64,000 bases of DNA from Halobacillus halophilus DSM 2266 (GCF_000284515.1 NC_017668.1:1488001-1552000), one strand, 5' to 3'. Positions 49,685-58,527 are shown, counted from the first letter of the stretch. Notes: generated by a model not told the origin, from the letters alone. Numbers and translations: made by a program.

Positions 49685-50476
49685 ATGAAAGTTGGTCATC
49701 ATGGTGAAGTAACCTCTGTATTAGGAAACGTAAGACGCGGAAATTTTTCCATGTCCGTTTATATATTTTATATAGATGGGATGCTGGTTGATACGGGAGC
49801 TTCGCGGATGCTTGAAGATTTTAAATCTTTCTATCAGGAAACCCCTATTGATTTTGTGAGCATTACCCATCCTCACGAGGATCACACAGGCACAGCGAAG
49901 TGGCTGCAAACAGAATTGAACATTCCTGTATATATAAAAAAAGAAGCAATTACTGGGTGTAAGGTTGAAGCAGATCTTCCTTTGTACAGAAAGCGCATAT
50001 GGGGAGGGCGAGAGCCATTCTCACCTTGGCCGTTTGGTGAAACCATAGAATCTATGAATCATTCATATGAACTGATACATACACCGGGGCATGAAAAGAA
50101 CCATATGGCTTTATTTGATAAGGGACATGGGAGACTGTTTTCGGGAGATCTGTTCATACATCCAAAACCCAAGGTCATTATGGAAGATGAATCCGTCCCT
50201 GTTATGATTCGATCCATCAGAAACATTCTCCAATTCGATTTTCAAGAGATGTTCTGCCAGCATGCAGGATACATACAGGATGGGAAATCAGCTATGAGAA
50301 AGAAACTTAGCTATCTGGAAGAGTTGAGCGAACAAGTGCAGATGCTGTATAAGAAAGGATTTACTATTGAAGAGATAAACGGAACATTATTTCCTGACGT
50401 ACCGGTGATTGTGCCTCATTCGGGTTATGAATATGATTCAAAACACATGATTCGATCCATAATAGAAGAAATGTAG
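49685..50476 (+). CDS. MBL-fold metallo-hydrolase
   Basis: 263 residues from ATG 49685 (GAGGAAGTGTTGTAAA). The beta-lactamase-fold metal motif SITHPHEDHTG is present, with later ligands HTPGHEKNHMAL, FSGDLFIHPKP and CQHAG. Such enzymes hydrolyse thioesters, lactones or glyoxalase-type substrates; the target is unknown. Codon use is nearer to the chromosome. It follows the last clear site, so it may be either the final cassette or resident sequence. Confidence 0.8.
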   Translation: MKVGHHGEVTSVLGNVRRGNFSMSVYIFYIDGMLVDTGASRMLEDFKSFYQETPIDFVSITHPHEDHTGTAKWLQTELNIPVYIKKEAITGCKVEADLPLYRKRIWGGREPFSPWPFGETIESMNHSYELIHTPGHEKNHMALFDKGHGRLFSGDLFIHPKPKVIMEDESVPVMIRSIRNILQFDFQEMFCQHAGYIQDGKSAMRKKLSYLEELSEQVQMLYKKGFTIEEINGTLFPDVPVIVPHSGYEYDSKHMIRSIIEEM

Positions 50477-50519
50477 TTATAGCAGAGCATTTATATGGGG
50501 GGTTTAAAAATTCCTCTAT

Positions 50520-50557
50520 AAAAGACGCTTACATATTCATATGTAAGCGTCTTTTGT
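50520..50557 (+). terminator. Terminator of MBL-fold gene
   Basis: AAAGACGCTTACATAT and ATATGTAAGCGTCTTTT form a long perfect stem. Confidence 0.88.
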
Positions 50558-50591
50558 ATGTGGGGGTTTTCAGTTTATTGAAGGGTTAATT

Positions 50592-51019
50592 CAAATATTT
50601 TTCTTTATCTTAGTCCGCAAGATTACCCTCGAATCCACTCTCCCGCAGATGCTGTCGTTACCAAGCAGTATGAGCTTGGTGGAAAGTCTATCTCTGTTAA
50701 TAAGTGGGGATTGGCTTTAGAGCACTCTCCAATTTCAACGAATTACCGAATTGTTACGGAATTAAAACAAGATGATGGGATGTATATTGCTCTCGTAAAG
50801 GTAGGAGCAATGTGGGTTCACACTATTCAATTATCTCATTCTACTTCGCACCTAAAAAAAGGGGAAGAAGTTGGCTTCTTTAATTTTGGTTCGACCGTTG
50901 TGCTATTGTTCGAAAAAAGAAAGGTTAGTCTTAATGAAAAGTTAAAGCGCGAATCCTTTATTAGGGTTGGAGAGCCTTTGGCGAATAAAATAGATGTTAA
51001 ATTCCACACTTCTGTTTAA
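50592..51019 (+). pseudogene. 5'-truncated phosphatidylserine decarboxylase copy
   Basis: Reads FLYLSPQDYPRIHSPADAVV through FNFGSTVVLLFEKRK to the stop, aligned with the C-terminal 60% of psd at 44507-45298. The first 110 residues are missing, and DYHR has become DYPR, removing the active-site His. About 60 bases of the psd 3' flank (GGTGTCAACAAAAATCAATC) are also shared, so this is a cassette-end duplication that decayed. Confidence 0.8.
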
Positions 51020-51217
51020 GATAATATAGAGGATGGATCTTTGAAATGTCTGGTGTCAACAAAAATCAATCCTGCATAGGCTCTATTGGAACTTCGAATG
51101 CCCTGATTTTTTCTACAGTTATATTTGTTTTAACCATAGTTCTTACATTATGTAAATCGAAAAAAAGCTACGAAGTAAATATATTTCTAATTAAAGTATC
51201 GAGGATGCCAGTTCAAT

Positions 51218-51443
51218 AACCCCAATATAAAAAGAAGAACTTCCATGATATTGGAAGTTTTTTGCTGGGAATATCAATACAAAAAGCTAACACAGCCTTC
51301 TGGGAAAACATCTCTACAATCCGGCCGGAGAATTTCACGACTCCCTCCACGTCTTTTACTTTACTGGGCAGAACTACTCGTGTTTTTACGTGAAAACCTG
51401 TTTTTAACGTTTGGAAATAGGGGAAATCACGATCAATAACAGC
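51218..51443 (-). pseudogene. Gene fragment of unknown family
   Basis: An uninterrupted minus-strand frame without a normal start reads KVAVIDRDFPYFQTLKTGFH, VVLPSKVKDVEGVVKFSGRI and ends FFFLYWGY. It looks like real protein sequence and is probably the 3' remnant of a chromosomal gene at the array's right edge. Confidence 0.35.
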
Positions 51444-51549
51444 AACTTTTTTATCAATTTTAGGATATCTGAGATATATTAGAATATCCTTCCTTTTTCA
51501 TATGCTATCATGATTCTATAAGTGGTACGTTTAAAGGAGGCCCCTGCGC

Positions 51550-52119
51550 ATGTTTACATTAAAACAAGCGATAGCTATGCGTTTAGAGAATATACTAGAA
51601 GAGAAAAAGCATCTAAGGGAAATGATCGAGAAGCTTACGGACGAACAGCAGGATTTAATACGACGCCTGGAACGTCTGGATGAGAGAAATGAGGATCCGG
51701 ATACGTCCGCTATTTTAAAGACACTTGCCGAGACGGATGAAGATTTAAGGGGATACGGTGCGAATATTCCTGCTGATCTTTTAATAGAGAAAACAACAAA
51801 TCATTATAAAGAAGATCAACCAAAAGAAACGTCCAAGCATGATTATATTCTGTCCACGAACTCTGAAGCCTTATCAAAAGATTCGAATAAGAGTATGAGT
51901 TATAAGGAATTGACCCGTATTTTAATTAATTATGCAAAAGAACATCATAATCAAGTGGATCATGAAGCATTTGAGCAATACTTGATCGACCACTACAAAT
52001 TCACCCCGGCAAACTTCTCTCAGATTATATGGAGAGCGAGAAAGGTAGATCCTCGCTTAAGGAGTTTAATCAGCGGAAATCGTAAAATTACGATACTGGA
52101 CGATAGAACATCCGATTAA
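51550..52119 (+). CDS. Rok-like DNA-binding repressor (xenogeneic silencer type)
   Basis: 189 residues from ATG 51550 (AAAGGAGGCCCCTGCGC). The N-terminus MFTLKQAIAMRLENILEEKK and DLIRRLERLDERNE form a coiled coil like that of B. subtilis Rok (191 residues). A polar linker follows, then a C-terminal winged helix (about 128-180: ELTRILINYAKEHHNQVD, FSQIIWRARKVDPRLRSL) with the Rok-like pattern. Rok binds AT-rich, often foreign DNA and silences it. Its place beside a 41-kb AT-rich island is suggestive. Identification is by eye. Confidence 0.6.
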   Translation: MFTLKQAIAMRLENILEEKKHLREMIEKLTDEQQDLIRRLERLDERNEDPDTSAILKTLAETDEDLRGYGANIPADLLIEKTTNHYKEDQPKETSKHDYILSTNSEALSKDSNKSMSYKELTRILINYAKEHHNQVDHEAFEQYLIDHYKFTPANFSQIIWRARKVDPRLRSLISGNRKITILDDRTSD

Positions 52120-52159
52120 ATGGGATGGAAAAAAGCTCAATAAACTTGTACATAGGCTT

Positions 52160-52205
52160 TACAGAACCCCTCTAAACCGTATATGGCTTAAAGGGGTTTT
52201 TTATT
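52160..52205 (+). terminator. Terminator of rok-like gene
   Basis: ACCCCTCTAAACC and GGCTTAAAGGGGT form a hairpin followed by TTTTTTATTT. The remaining 240 bases to the next gene show nothing else. Confidence 0.75.
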
Positions 52206-52442
52206 TAGCGTTAGGATATGTATAAATCTGGTATGTGTTTGGATGTGTCACGCTGTGCATGAGGGTGTGGATTACGGGTATCGTACTATGACATCTGTAC
52301 GAACTGATTATGACCGGAAGCGAAGGAATTGATGGGTGTGGTTTAAATTGGCTTGAAAGATTAACTTAACTCCGGAATGACTATTGTAATGTAAACAAGC
52401 AATCAGAGTTCATTATATAAACGAAGGAAAGGAGCGCTGTTT

Positions 52443-54062
52443 ATGAGTTCCGTTATCGAAACCGATGTACTCATTATTGGAGCAGGCCCTTCAGGACTTA
52501 TGGCAGCCAATGAATTACAGAAAAGAGAAGTGGATTTCATCTGTTTAGAAAAGAAAGCAGAACCCTCCGATTTGTCGAAAGCGCTGGGCATCCAGGCAAG
52601 GACGCTTGAAATGTTTGAGTTGTTAGGTATTCACAAATCTTTTTTAAAAAAGGGATATCCAGGACCTGGGGCGAAACTTCACTTAGGGGGAGAAAAACCA
52701 TCTCTGGTCGAACTTTACCACATTAAAAGCAGATACCCTTACCTGTTCATTATTCCTCAAAGTGAGACAGAAGCTATATTAGAAGATCATTTAGAATCCT
52801 CAGGAGGTAAGGTCGAGCGTGAACATGAAGTGGTAGAAGTTCTCCGGTCTGATCAAGGCGTTTATGTCACTGCGAAACATGAGGGTGAACTTAAAAACTA
52901 TTTTGCCAAGTACTTAATTGCCTGTGATGGGGTTCATAGTAAAGTCCGTAAAGACCTGGGTGTCGATTTTATCGGTAAAGATGAAGGGTTCACCTTTTTC
53001 CTTGGGGATGTAGATATTCCTGACTTTAACGAGATATACATTGATATGACCCTCAACGACCACGGTGCCGTCGCTTTCTTTCCTTATGCAGACGGCAGTT
53101 ACCGCGTGGTGGGGATGGACCGGGCCAAGCAGGGCCTTCCGCATAAGGATGATCTGTCCCTGGAAGAACTGCAGGAGAGCATGAACTCGATTCTTCCTGT
53201 TTCTTATGAGGTGGAGAATCCGAAGTGGCTGACCTATTTTGGTACCGCTCACAGACAGGTTCCTAGTTATCGAACAGGTCGGGTATTCTTTGTAGGGGAT
53301 GCGGCTCACATCCATAATCCTTTAGGCGGCCAGGGAATGAATCTCGGACTTCAGGACGCATCCAACCTGGGATGGAAGCTGGATGCCGTGTTAAAAGGAT
53401 ATGCGAATGATTCCTTTCTTAACAGCTACCATGAAGAGCGGTCTCCTATTGGGGCAGATATCCTGAAGGAAACCTCCACAATGCTGAAAATTATCAATCT
53501 AGATGGAATTGAAGGCAGAATACGGAATTGGACAGGAAAAGCTGCTCTGACACAGAGCTGGATTGAGGGGATCGTAGCCAATCGCTTGTCCCATGTTTAT
53601 AACGAGTATACGAAGACGGATGGAAACAAAGCGCTGCGGGATTCTTCCCTTTCAAGAGGAGCTCTTCAAGCGGGAAAACGAATTCCGGATCACTTGTTAT
53701 TCTTCGATGGAACGAATGATGAAAGACTGTATCCGCTTATTCAAAAACACGGGCATCTATGCTTTATTTACATTGACGCTCAGAACCAGGAGTTAATCGA
53801 CTATGCCTACGCTTTTTATGAGAAAGTAAAAGAAAAATACCAGCATCTATTCAAGATCTTCCTCGTTGCGAAGGGCGGTACCGTCAGAACCGATGGGGAC
53901 GAACTTCCGATTATTTACGACGTTCATCGAGACTTGAAAAAGGGACTCGGGATGGAAAAAGGCAACACGTTAATTATTCGTCCCGACGGTCATGTTGCCT
54001 TTCATGAAACGTCGACCGATGCAGAAGCCATGATGGACAAGCTTGCCAGGTATTTCAGTTAA
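52443..54062 (+). CDS. FAD-dependent aromatic monooxygenase (PHBH class)
   Basis: 539 residues from ATG 52443 (GAAAGGAGCGCTGTT). FAD motifs: DVLIIGAGPSGLMAANEL at the N-terminus, YLIACDGVHSKVRKDLG (DG motif) and GRVFFVGDAAHIHNPLGG with GQGMNLGLQDASNLGWKL (GD motif). The C-terminal third is the thioredoxin-like domain found in phenol and pentachlorophenol hydroxylases. It hydroxylates an aromatic or polyketide-like ring using NAD(P)H and O2; the substrate is unknown. A monocistronic unit ended by a clear terminator. Confidence 0.88.
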   Translation: MSSVIETDVLIIGAGPSGLMAANELQKREVDFICLEKKAEPSDLSKALGIQARTLEMFELLGIHKSFLKKGYPGPGAKLHLGGEKPSLVELYHIKSRYPYLFIIPQSETEAILEDHLESSGGKVEREHEVVEVLRSDQGVYVTAKHEGELKNYFAKYLIACDGVHSKVRKDLGVDFIGKDEGFTFFLGDVDIPDFNEIYIDMTLNDHGAVAFFPYADGSYRVVGMDRAKQGLPHKDDLSLEELQESMNSILPVSYEVENPKWLTYFGTAHRQVPSYRTGRVFFVGDAAHIHNPLGGQGMNLGLQDASNLGWKLDAVLKGYANDSFLNSYHEERSPIGADILKETSTMLKIINLDGIEGRIRNWTGKAALTQSWIEGIVANRLSHVYNEYTKTDGNKALRDSSLSRGALQAGKRIPDHLLFFDGTNDERLYPLIQKHGHLCFIYIDAQNQELIDYAYAFYEKVKEKYQHLFKIFLVAKGGTVRTDGDELPIIYDVHRDLKKGLGMEKGNTLIIRPDGHVAFHETSTDAEAMMDKLARYFS

Positions 54063-54071
54063 GCGGCGCAA

Positions 54072-54107
54072 AGCCGGCACACCTGTTTAGAGTGTGCCGG
54101 TTTTTTT
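54072..54107 (+). terminator. Terminator of monooxygenase gene
   Basis: GCCGGCACAC and GTGTGCCGG form a stem followed by TTTTTTT. Confidence 0.88.
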
Positions 54108-54330
54108 CAATTTAACAGGTTGGCAGGGATCGTTTACTTTAAAACTTTAAATCCAATCCTGCTGTTTGTTTTACTTGACGATCGTGCCTGAATGTTTCTC
54201 TAATCGGGGGCTGGAAATGTTATTAAGTGAATTTTGATCATAAAGCAGGTATTCAATTGAAAAAATAGGAAATTATAACTTCCCACGAATTGAGAAAGAT
54301 AAGTACATATAAAAAAAGGGACGAGTATAA

Positions 54331-54534
54331 ATGACAGTAATTACGGATATGAAACAAACAATGGCTAATTTAAAGAGTGCTCAAGCTAATTTTGAAACAT
54401 TTGCCCTTAGCACAAACAATCAAGAAGCCAAGAAGCTTTATGAACAAGCAGCAAAGCAGACGCAAAGTATTATCGATAGTATAACCCCGCGTATTCAGAT
54501 GATTGAGCAGGAAGAACCTCAATATCGCCAGTAA
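54331..54534 (+). CDS. DUF1657 protein
   Basis: 67 residues, MKQTMANLKSAQANFETFAL and a helical hairpin ending EEPQYRQ. DUF1657 proteins occur in Bacillus spores next to spoVA and YetF-type genes. Here two such genes precede a DUF421 gene, so an operon of spore-membrane proteins is likely. The start has AAAAAAAGGGACGAG upstream. Confidence 0.75.
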   Translation: MTVITDMKQTMANLKSAQANFETFALSTNNQEAKKLYEQAAKQTQSIIDSITPRIQMIEQEEPQYRQ

Positions 54535-54580
54535 TAAGCAGGGGTCGTGTTTACAATCGTGCTGATCAGGAGTGGTTCGT

Positions 54581-54787
54581 TTGACCGTAGGATCTAATGT
54601 GAAACAGTGTTTAGCTACTTTAAAAAATATAGAAGCAAGGCTTTCAAAGCTTTCCATTGAATCTAGTGATGAAGCGGCAAGGCAGCTTTTTCATGAACAA
54701 GTGCTTGTTATGGAAGAAATCAAACAAGATGTGAAAAAGCGAGTAATGGAATTAGAACGGGAAGAAGAAGAGTATAAAGGGTTTTAA
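54581..54787 (+). CDS. DUF1657 protein
   Basis: 68 residues from TTG 54581 (CAGGAG 8 bases upstream); the in-frame GTG at 54572 is too near the ribosome site. Begins MTVGSNVKQCLATLKNIEAR and ends LEREEEEYKGF. Paralogue of the preceding gene, in one transcript with DUF421. Confidence 0.75.
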   Translation: MTVGSNVKQCLATLKNIEARLSKLSIESSDEAARQLFHEQVLVMEEIKQDVKKRVMELEREEEEYKGF

Positions 54788-54804
54788 AAAAGGAGTAAAG
54801 AATA

Positions 54805-55665
54805 GTGACAGATGGATTTGAGGTGCTTTATAGAGGAACTCTTTTTTTAATTGTTTTATTCTTTTTAACAAAGTTATTAGGAAAGAAGCAAATATCACAG
54901 CTCACCTTTTTCGAATATGTCACGGGAATAACGATTGGAAGTATCGCTGCTGAAGTAATAATGGGTTTAGAAAACAATATATGGCACGGAATCCTCGGCA
55001 CTTCTATCTTTGCTGTTCTTCCATTTCTTATTGGTCTCTTTTCCCTTCATAGTAAAAAGGTTCGTGACTTTGTCGATGGTACATCTACTGTTTTAATAAA
55101 AGATGGAAAAGTACTTGAAGGAAATTTAAAGAAAGAAAAATATACTCTTGATGAACTTCTTCAGCTATTACGAGGGAAAAATATATTTGAACTTGCTGAA
55201 GTAGAGTATGCTGTGCTGGAAGCGGATGGAAAGCTTAGTGTACTCCCCAAAAAAGATTATCGTCAGGTTACTCGCAAAGACTTAGGATTAGAAAGTATTA
55301 ATGAAAAAGAACCTCATATGGTTATTATGGCTGGAAAAATTATGGATAAACCTTTACTTGAGATTGGAAAAGATGAGGATTGGTTAAATACAGAGCTCGA
55401 AAAGCGGGGGACTACTCTTGATAAAGTCTTCATCGGACAAGTGGATTCATATGGTTCTTTAACAATTGATTTATACAATGACGAGATTCAAGATTCGACT
55501 CCCCAGGACCGTCCCTTATTATTAGCCAACATAAAAAAATGTCAGGCGGATTTAGAACTCTTTGCTTTAGCAACGGACTCCCCCTCTGCAAAAGCTTTAT
55601 ACGAAAAGAACGCAGAAAAACTGGCCAGTTCTATGGAAAAGTTAACCCCTTATCTTAAATGTTGA
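54805..55665 (+). CDS. DUF421 (YetF-type) membrane protein with fused DUF1657 tail
   Basis: 286 residues from GTG 54805 (AAAGGAGTAAAGAATA). Three N-terminal helices, then the DUF421 cytoplasmic part (STVLIKDGKVLEGNLKKEKY, LDELLQLLRGKNIF). The last 50 residues (LLLANIKKCQADLELFALA to KLTPYLKC) align with the upstream DUF1657 protein (ANLKSAQANFETFAL). In spores YetF-type proteins accompany the SpoVA2mob set linked to wet-heat resistance; the SpoVA genes are not here. Confidence 0.78.
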   Translation: MTDGFEVLYRGTLFLIVLFFLTKLLGKKQISQLTFFEYVTGITIGSIAAEVIMGLENNIWHGILGTSIFAVLPFLIGLFSLHSKKVRDFVDGTSTVLIKDGKVLEGNLKKEKYTLDELLQLLRGKNIFELAEVEYAVLEADGKLSVLPKKDYRQVTRKDLGLESINEKEPHMVIMAGKIMDKPLLEIGKDEDWLNTELEKRGTTLDKVFIGQVDSYGSLTIDLYNDEIQDSTPQDRPLLLANIKKCQADLELFALATDSPSAKALYEKNAEKLASSMEKLTPYLKC

Positions 55666-55699
55666 TTCATATTCGTTAGAGGTTTTTTAAAAGGGTTTT

Positions 55700-55852
55700 A
55701 AATTCTAACTCCTCGAGCTAAAGCTCTACGTGATCTCTCCGATCATGTTTATAAAATTGGTAACCGTGGTTCAAAGTACACTTCCGTGACCAGTGCATAC
55801 CATACTTCTATAAACTGTGAAGGGATGAAGAAAGATGTACTATGTTCCGTAT
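55700..55852 (+). pseudogene. Possible C-terminal gene remnant
   Basis: A frame without a start reads TPRAKALRDLSDHVYKIGNR, then KYTSVTSAYHTSI and runs into the next gene's leader. Protein-like composition, no family recognised. Confidence 0.3.
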
Positions 55853-56659
55853 AATTATTCTTATCAGTACCCTTATTATGCGATGCCTTCCCCAATGAAC
55901 TCCAATGAAAGGCATTCCAATGATTGGTTTTTTCCTAATCAGGTTAAGCCTATAAACCCATTTAACTCTATGCCTGCTAACACCGGTAGGAATATCCTGT
56001 TAAAAGATTATGGCCCAAACCCATTTGTCGTAAATATCAATGAAACAACGAAGCAAAATGATACGTATCGCACTGCTATATGGACAGGATCGCATTTACA
56101 AGTTACTTTAATGAGTATCAATGTAGGCGAGGATATCGGTTTGGAAGTGCACCCTGATGTTGATCAATTCTTACGTATTGAACAAGGGCAAGGATTTGTT
56201 CAAATGGGCCAGAGTAAAGATGATTTGAATTTTGAAAGAAATGCATTTGATGATTCTGCAATAATGATACCTGCTGGAACATGGCATAATGTAACCAATA
56301 CCGGCAATATTCCACTAAAACTTTACTCAATATATGCCCCTCCTAACCATCCATTTGGAACGGTTCATGAAACCAAAGCAGAGGCAATGACTGGTGAAAG
56401 AGACCACAGGGACAGTGATGAAAATAATCTTGTTTTTGGAAGGACTCCAGATGAATGGGTGCAGTACACGGAATATTTAGTAAATGAAGGATTAGAAGAT
56501 GTTAAAAGAGGAATAAATGCTTTACACATCCTTCAAGAATTTATTCTAATGGGAGTCCTTGTAGGAAAAGGGGATTCTCCTGAGAGAGCGTATGAAAGAG
56601 TAGAAGAATGGGAACGTACAGGACAATCCAAGCTCCTTCAGCAAAGCAAAAATATGTAA
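55835..56659 (+). CDS. Cupin-domain protein with Tyr/Pro-rich N-terminus
   Basis: 274 residues. The first 20 residues are Tyr/Pro-rich (MYYVPYNYSYQYPYYAMPSP), as in some spore-coat proteins. Cupin motifs follow: GLEVHPDVDQFLRIEQGQG and IPAGTWHNVTNTGNIPL, giving the metal-binding His/Glu set. The C-terminal 90 residues are helical. It resembles Bacillus cupin proteins related to mannose-6-phosphate isomerase but lacks that activity's context. Start after GAAGGGATGAAGAA. A coat or metal-oxygenase role is possible. Confidence 0.75.
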   Translation: MYYVPYNYSYQYPYYAMPSPMNSNERHSNDWFFPNQVKPINPFNSMPANTGRNILLKDYGPNPFVVNINETTKQNDTYRTAIWTGSHLQVTLMSINVGEDIGLEVHPDVDQFLRIEQGQGFVQMGQSKDDLNFERNAFDDSAIMIPAGTWHNVTNTGNIPLKLYSIYAPPNHPFGTVHETKAEAMTGERDHRDSDENNLVFGRTPDEWVQYTEYLVNEGLEDVKRGINALHILQEFILMGVLVGKGDSPERAYERVEEWERTGQSKLLQQSKNM

Positions 56660-56732
56660 AAAGGAACTTGGCTCCTATAGTTAAGAGAGTTTTCCCGTCA
56701 GATTTACCTGGAAAGATTTTTAATCTATTAAA

Positions 56733-56778
56733 GAGAGGGAGATCATCTATTAATAGATGATCTCCCTCTCTTTCTTAA
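56733..56778. terminator. Terminator after cupin gene
   Basis: AAAGAGAGGGAGATCATCT and AGATGATCTCCCTCTCTTT form a 19-bp stem, usable in both directions. Confidence 0.88.
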
Positions 56779-56828
56779 TAAAGAAGGTATTATCGAATAA
56801 CCATATACGGTCTCATCTTTTTATAATC

Positions 56829-56890
56829 TTAACGCTCCAACATATGACAGTGCCATACATATAACCCTGTGTAGGGACTACTATTTGTAT
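56829..56890 (-). pseudogene. Multicopper oxidase C-terminal remnant
   Basis: The minus strand ends SSPYTGLYVWHCHMLER-stop. YTGxYxWHCHxLE is the C-terminal copper-ligand motif of multicopper oxidases (the HCH tripeptide). Only about 20 residues survive before the frame runs into an unrelated plus-strand gene. Confidence 0.5.
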
Positions 56891-57381
56891 GTATATCTAC
56901 AGGATGCAGTAATGAATCACCAGAAGAGGCCATAAACAATGGCTGGTCCGATGAAACAAAAGTAAATGATGTACTTTCTAAACAAAAAATAAATGGGGGA
57001 ACCATCGCTCTTTTCACAGCACAAGGTGCAGATCATAGCCATTTCGAAAACGTGGGAGTCGCATTATTAAATGCTCGTAGTGATCGTGATTAGGAATTCA
57101 TTGTTTCTAATATGACGGCGATCACTGATGATTTTTTAAGTGCAAGACACAGTGTATTCCACTTTGAAACTGATGGTGGGAATGTAAAAGAGATTCCTGT
57201 GGCCATCGGAGTCTTGAAAAACGAGAATATAGCTGCCGTTACGGCAGAAGTGAACGACGAGAAAAAAGAAATAGACATCATAACCACTCCATCAGGTCGT
57301 TACTTTTATCAAGTTAATGCCTGTGGTCCTATAAAATTTTTAAATAAAAACGGGGAAGTTATGGACCGCTGCGGCATCTAA
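56876..57381 (+). pseudogene. Lipoprotein gene, 5'-truncated and interrupted by an amber codon
   Basis: The plus frame opens with a signal remnant GLLFVCISTGCSNES (lipobox-like STGC) right after a stop, reads INGGTIALFTAQGADHSHFE, and meets TAG at 57091. The same frame continues EFIVSNMTAITDDFLSAR to CGPIKFLNKNGEVMDRCGI. A Trp codon changed to TAG (RDWEF to RD-stop-EF) is the simplest explanation. The missing 5' end adjoins the oxidase remnant, marking a deletion junction. Confidence 0.5.
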
Positions 57382-57517
57382 ACTTCTAAAGAAGATGAGT
57401 GAGGTAAAGGTAGAATCAGAGACACGTAAAATCAAATGCTGCAAAAAAAATCGCTCTTTATAGCTAATTGATGCTGTCCCATAGGTACCTGGAGACAGGA
57501 ATTACTTAACATTCTTT

Positions 57518-57545
57518 AAATGATTCTGAGTCTTAAGAGTGCGGT
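57518..57545 (+). repeat. Isolated degenerate array-type site
   Basis: TGATTCTGAGTCTTAAGAGT then GCGG, similar to sites such as S2 and S34 (CTGAGTCTTAA). It lies upstream of a DUF3953 gene whose paralogue is in the array, so this may be a stray or ancient unit. Confidence 0.35.
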
Positions 57546-57605
57546 GTATAATAGAAATCAGTGGAAGTAACAAGGTTTGAAGCTACCATAAAATAATGAG
57601 GTGGT

Positions 57606-57839
57606 CATTTGCTGAGGGTTATTAGAATTATTCTGGCTATTATAATCGTGTGTTTTTCAAGTTATGGATTACTAATTGATAAATCTGCTTATCTACTTCC
57701 ATATCTAATGATGTTGTTAGCATCCTTATCGTTAATCATGGGCCTTGAAGAATTTAAAAAAACACGCAATTCCTTAATGGGCTATATATTTATCGGTATA
57801 TCATTATTGTGTCTTTCTACTATTGTAGATTCTTTTTAG
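57606..57839 (+). CDS. DUF3953-like membrane protein outside the array
   Basis: 77 residues from TTG 57606 (GAGGTGGTCAT; CTG 57609 is the alternative). Close paralogue of 20487-20726: same three helices, GLLIDKSAYLLPYLMMLL and MGLEEFKKTRNSLMGYIF. It may be the chromosomal source or a dispersed copy of the cassette gene. Confidence 0.6.
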   Translation, partial: HLLRVIRIILAIIIVCFSSYGLLIDKSAYLLPYLMMLLASLSLIMGLEEFKKTRNSLMGYIFIGISLLCLSTIVDSF

Positions 57840-57947
57840 TGGGGTGGAATATTATTTCAAAAAAGTAATGAAGTGTTCATTTTCTTTAATGGGACATGGG
57901 TTTTGGGAAGGTCCGGCTTAGCATCCTTCTCCCAGTTTGCCGATAAA

Positions 57948-57978
57948 ATAATCCTCTAGTTAGAAACTAGAGGATTAA
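57948..57978. terminator. Bidirectional terminator
   Basis: AATCCTCTAGTT and AACTAGAGGATT form a perfect stem between two convergent genes. Confidence 0.8.
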
Positions 57979-57985
57979 AAAATGG

Positions 57986-58174
57986 TTAGCTGGACTTCTT
58001 CCAATAAGCGGCATCCTTATTAGAACGAGTTGGAGGAAAAGTGTCTCCGTTACTCAGTTCAATATGTTTTTCATCTTCCGTTACGTCATTCTCATTTCCT
58101 TCATTTACCAATCCATCAAATTCATACGTACCTTTTTCAGGTGCTTTTTCTCCAGTTTTGAAACGATCTGCCAT
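57986..58174 (-). CDS. YjzC-like protein
   Basis: 62 residues: DRFKTGEKAPEKGTYEFDG, a Glu/Asp-rich insert, then IELSNGDTFPPTRSNKDAAY and WKKSS. This matches the small Bacillus YjzC family (FxxGxKAPxxGxY ... GDxFPxT ... W). Function unknown; expression around sporulation is reported for the family. The ribosome site AAAAGGGAG is clear. Confidence 0.7.
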   Translation of the reverse strand: MADRFKTGEKAPEKGTYEFDGLVNEGNENDVTEDEKHIELSNGDTFPPTRSNKDAAYWKKSS

Positions 58175-58527
58175 AATGGAAAACTCCCTTTTTATTTATT
58201 ATTCTTACATAGCAAACGTAGCCCTTATTAGGGACTTGAAACCCATTTTATCCATTTTCTTCTAGTTGGATATACTTCGAAAAATAAAGAGTAAAAAGCT
58301 ATGCATACTCCGCTTTTATTGAAGAAGCTGAGAGCACTGCGGACTGCGCGCAAACCCTCATAAGATAGTGCTGCGACTTTAAACTTTCAGTAGTCCATTT
58401 CTAAAGCGAGGAATTTCTGTCCCCCTATGTAAAGAAGAAAAGGTTATGGTTTGTTTTTATCTGTAATAAAAAGTCTTTCATATGTTAGGATATTAATGAA
58501 GATTTTGTAAAAATAACTAGGATCAGT
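58175..58527. other. Gene-free region
   Basis: No supported gene. The stretch near 58325-58385 (GCACTGCGGACTGCGCGC) has the look of dispersed intergenic repeats of Bacillaceae. Nothing else is seen. Confidence 0.3.
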
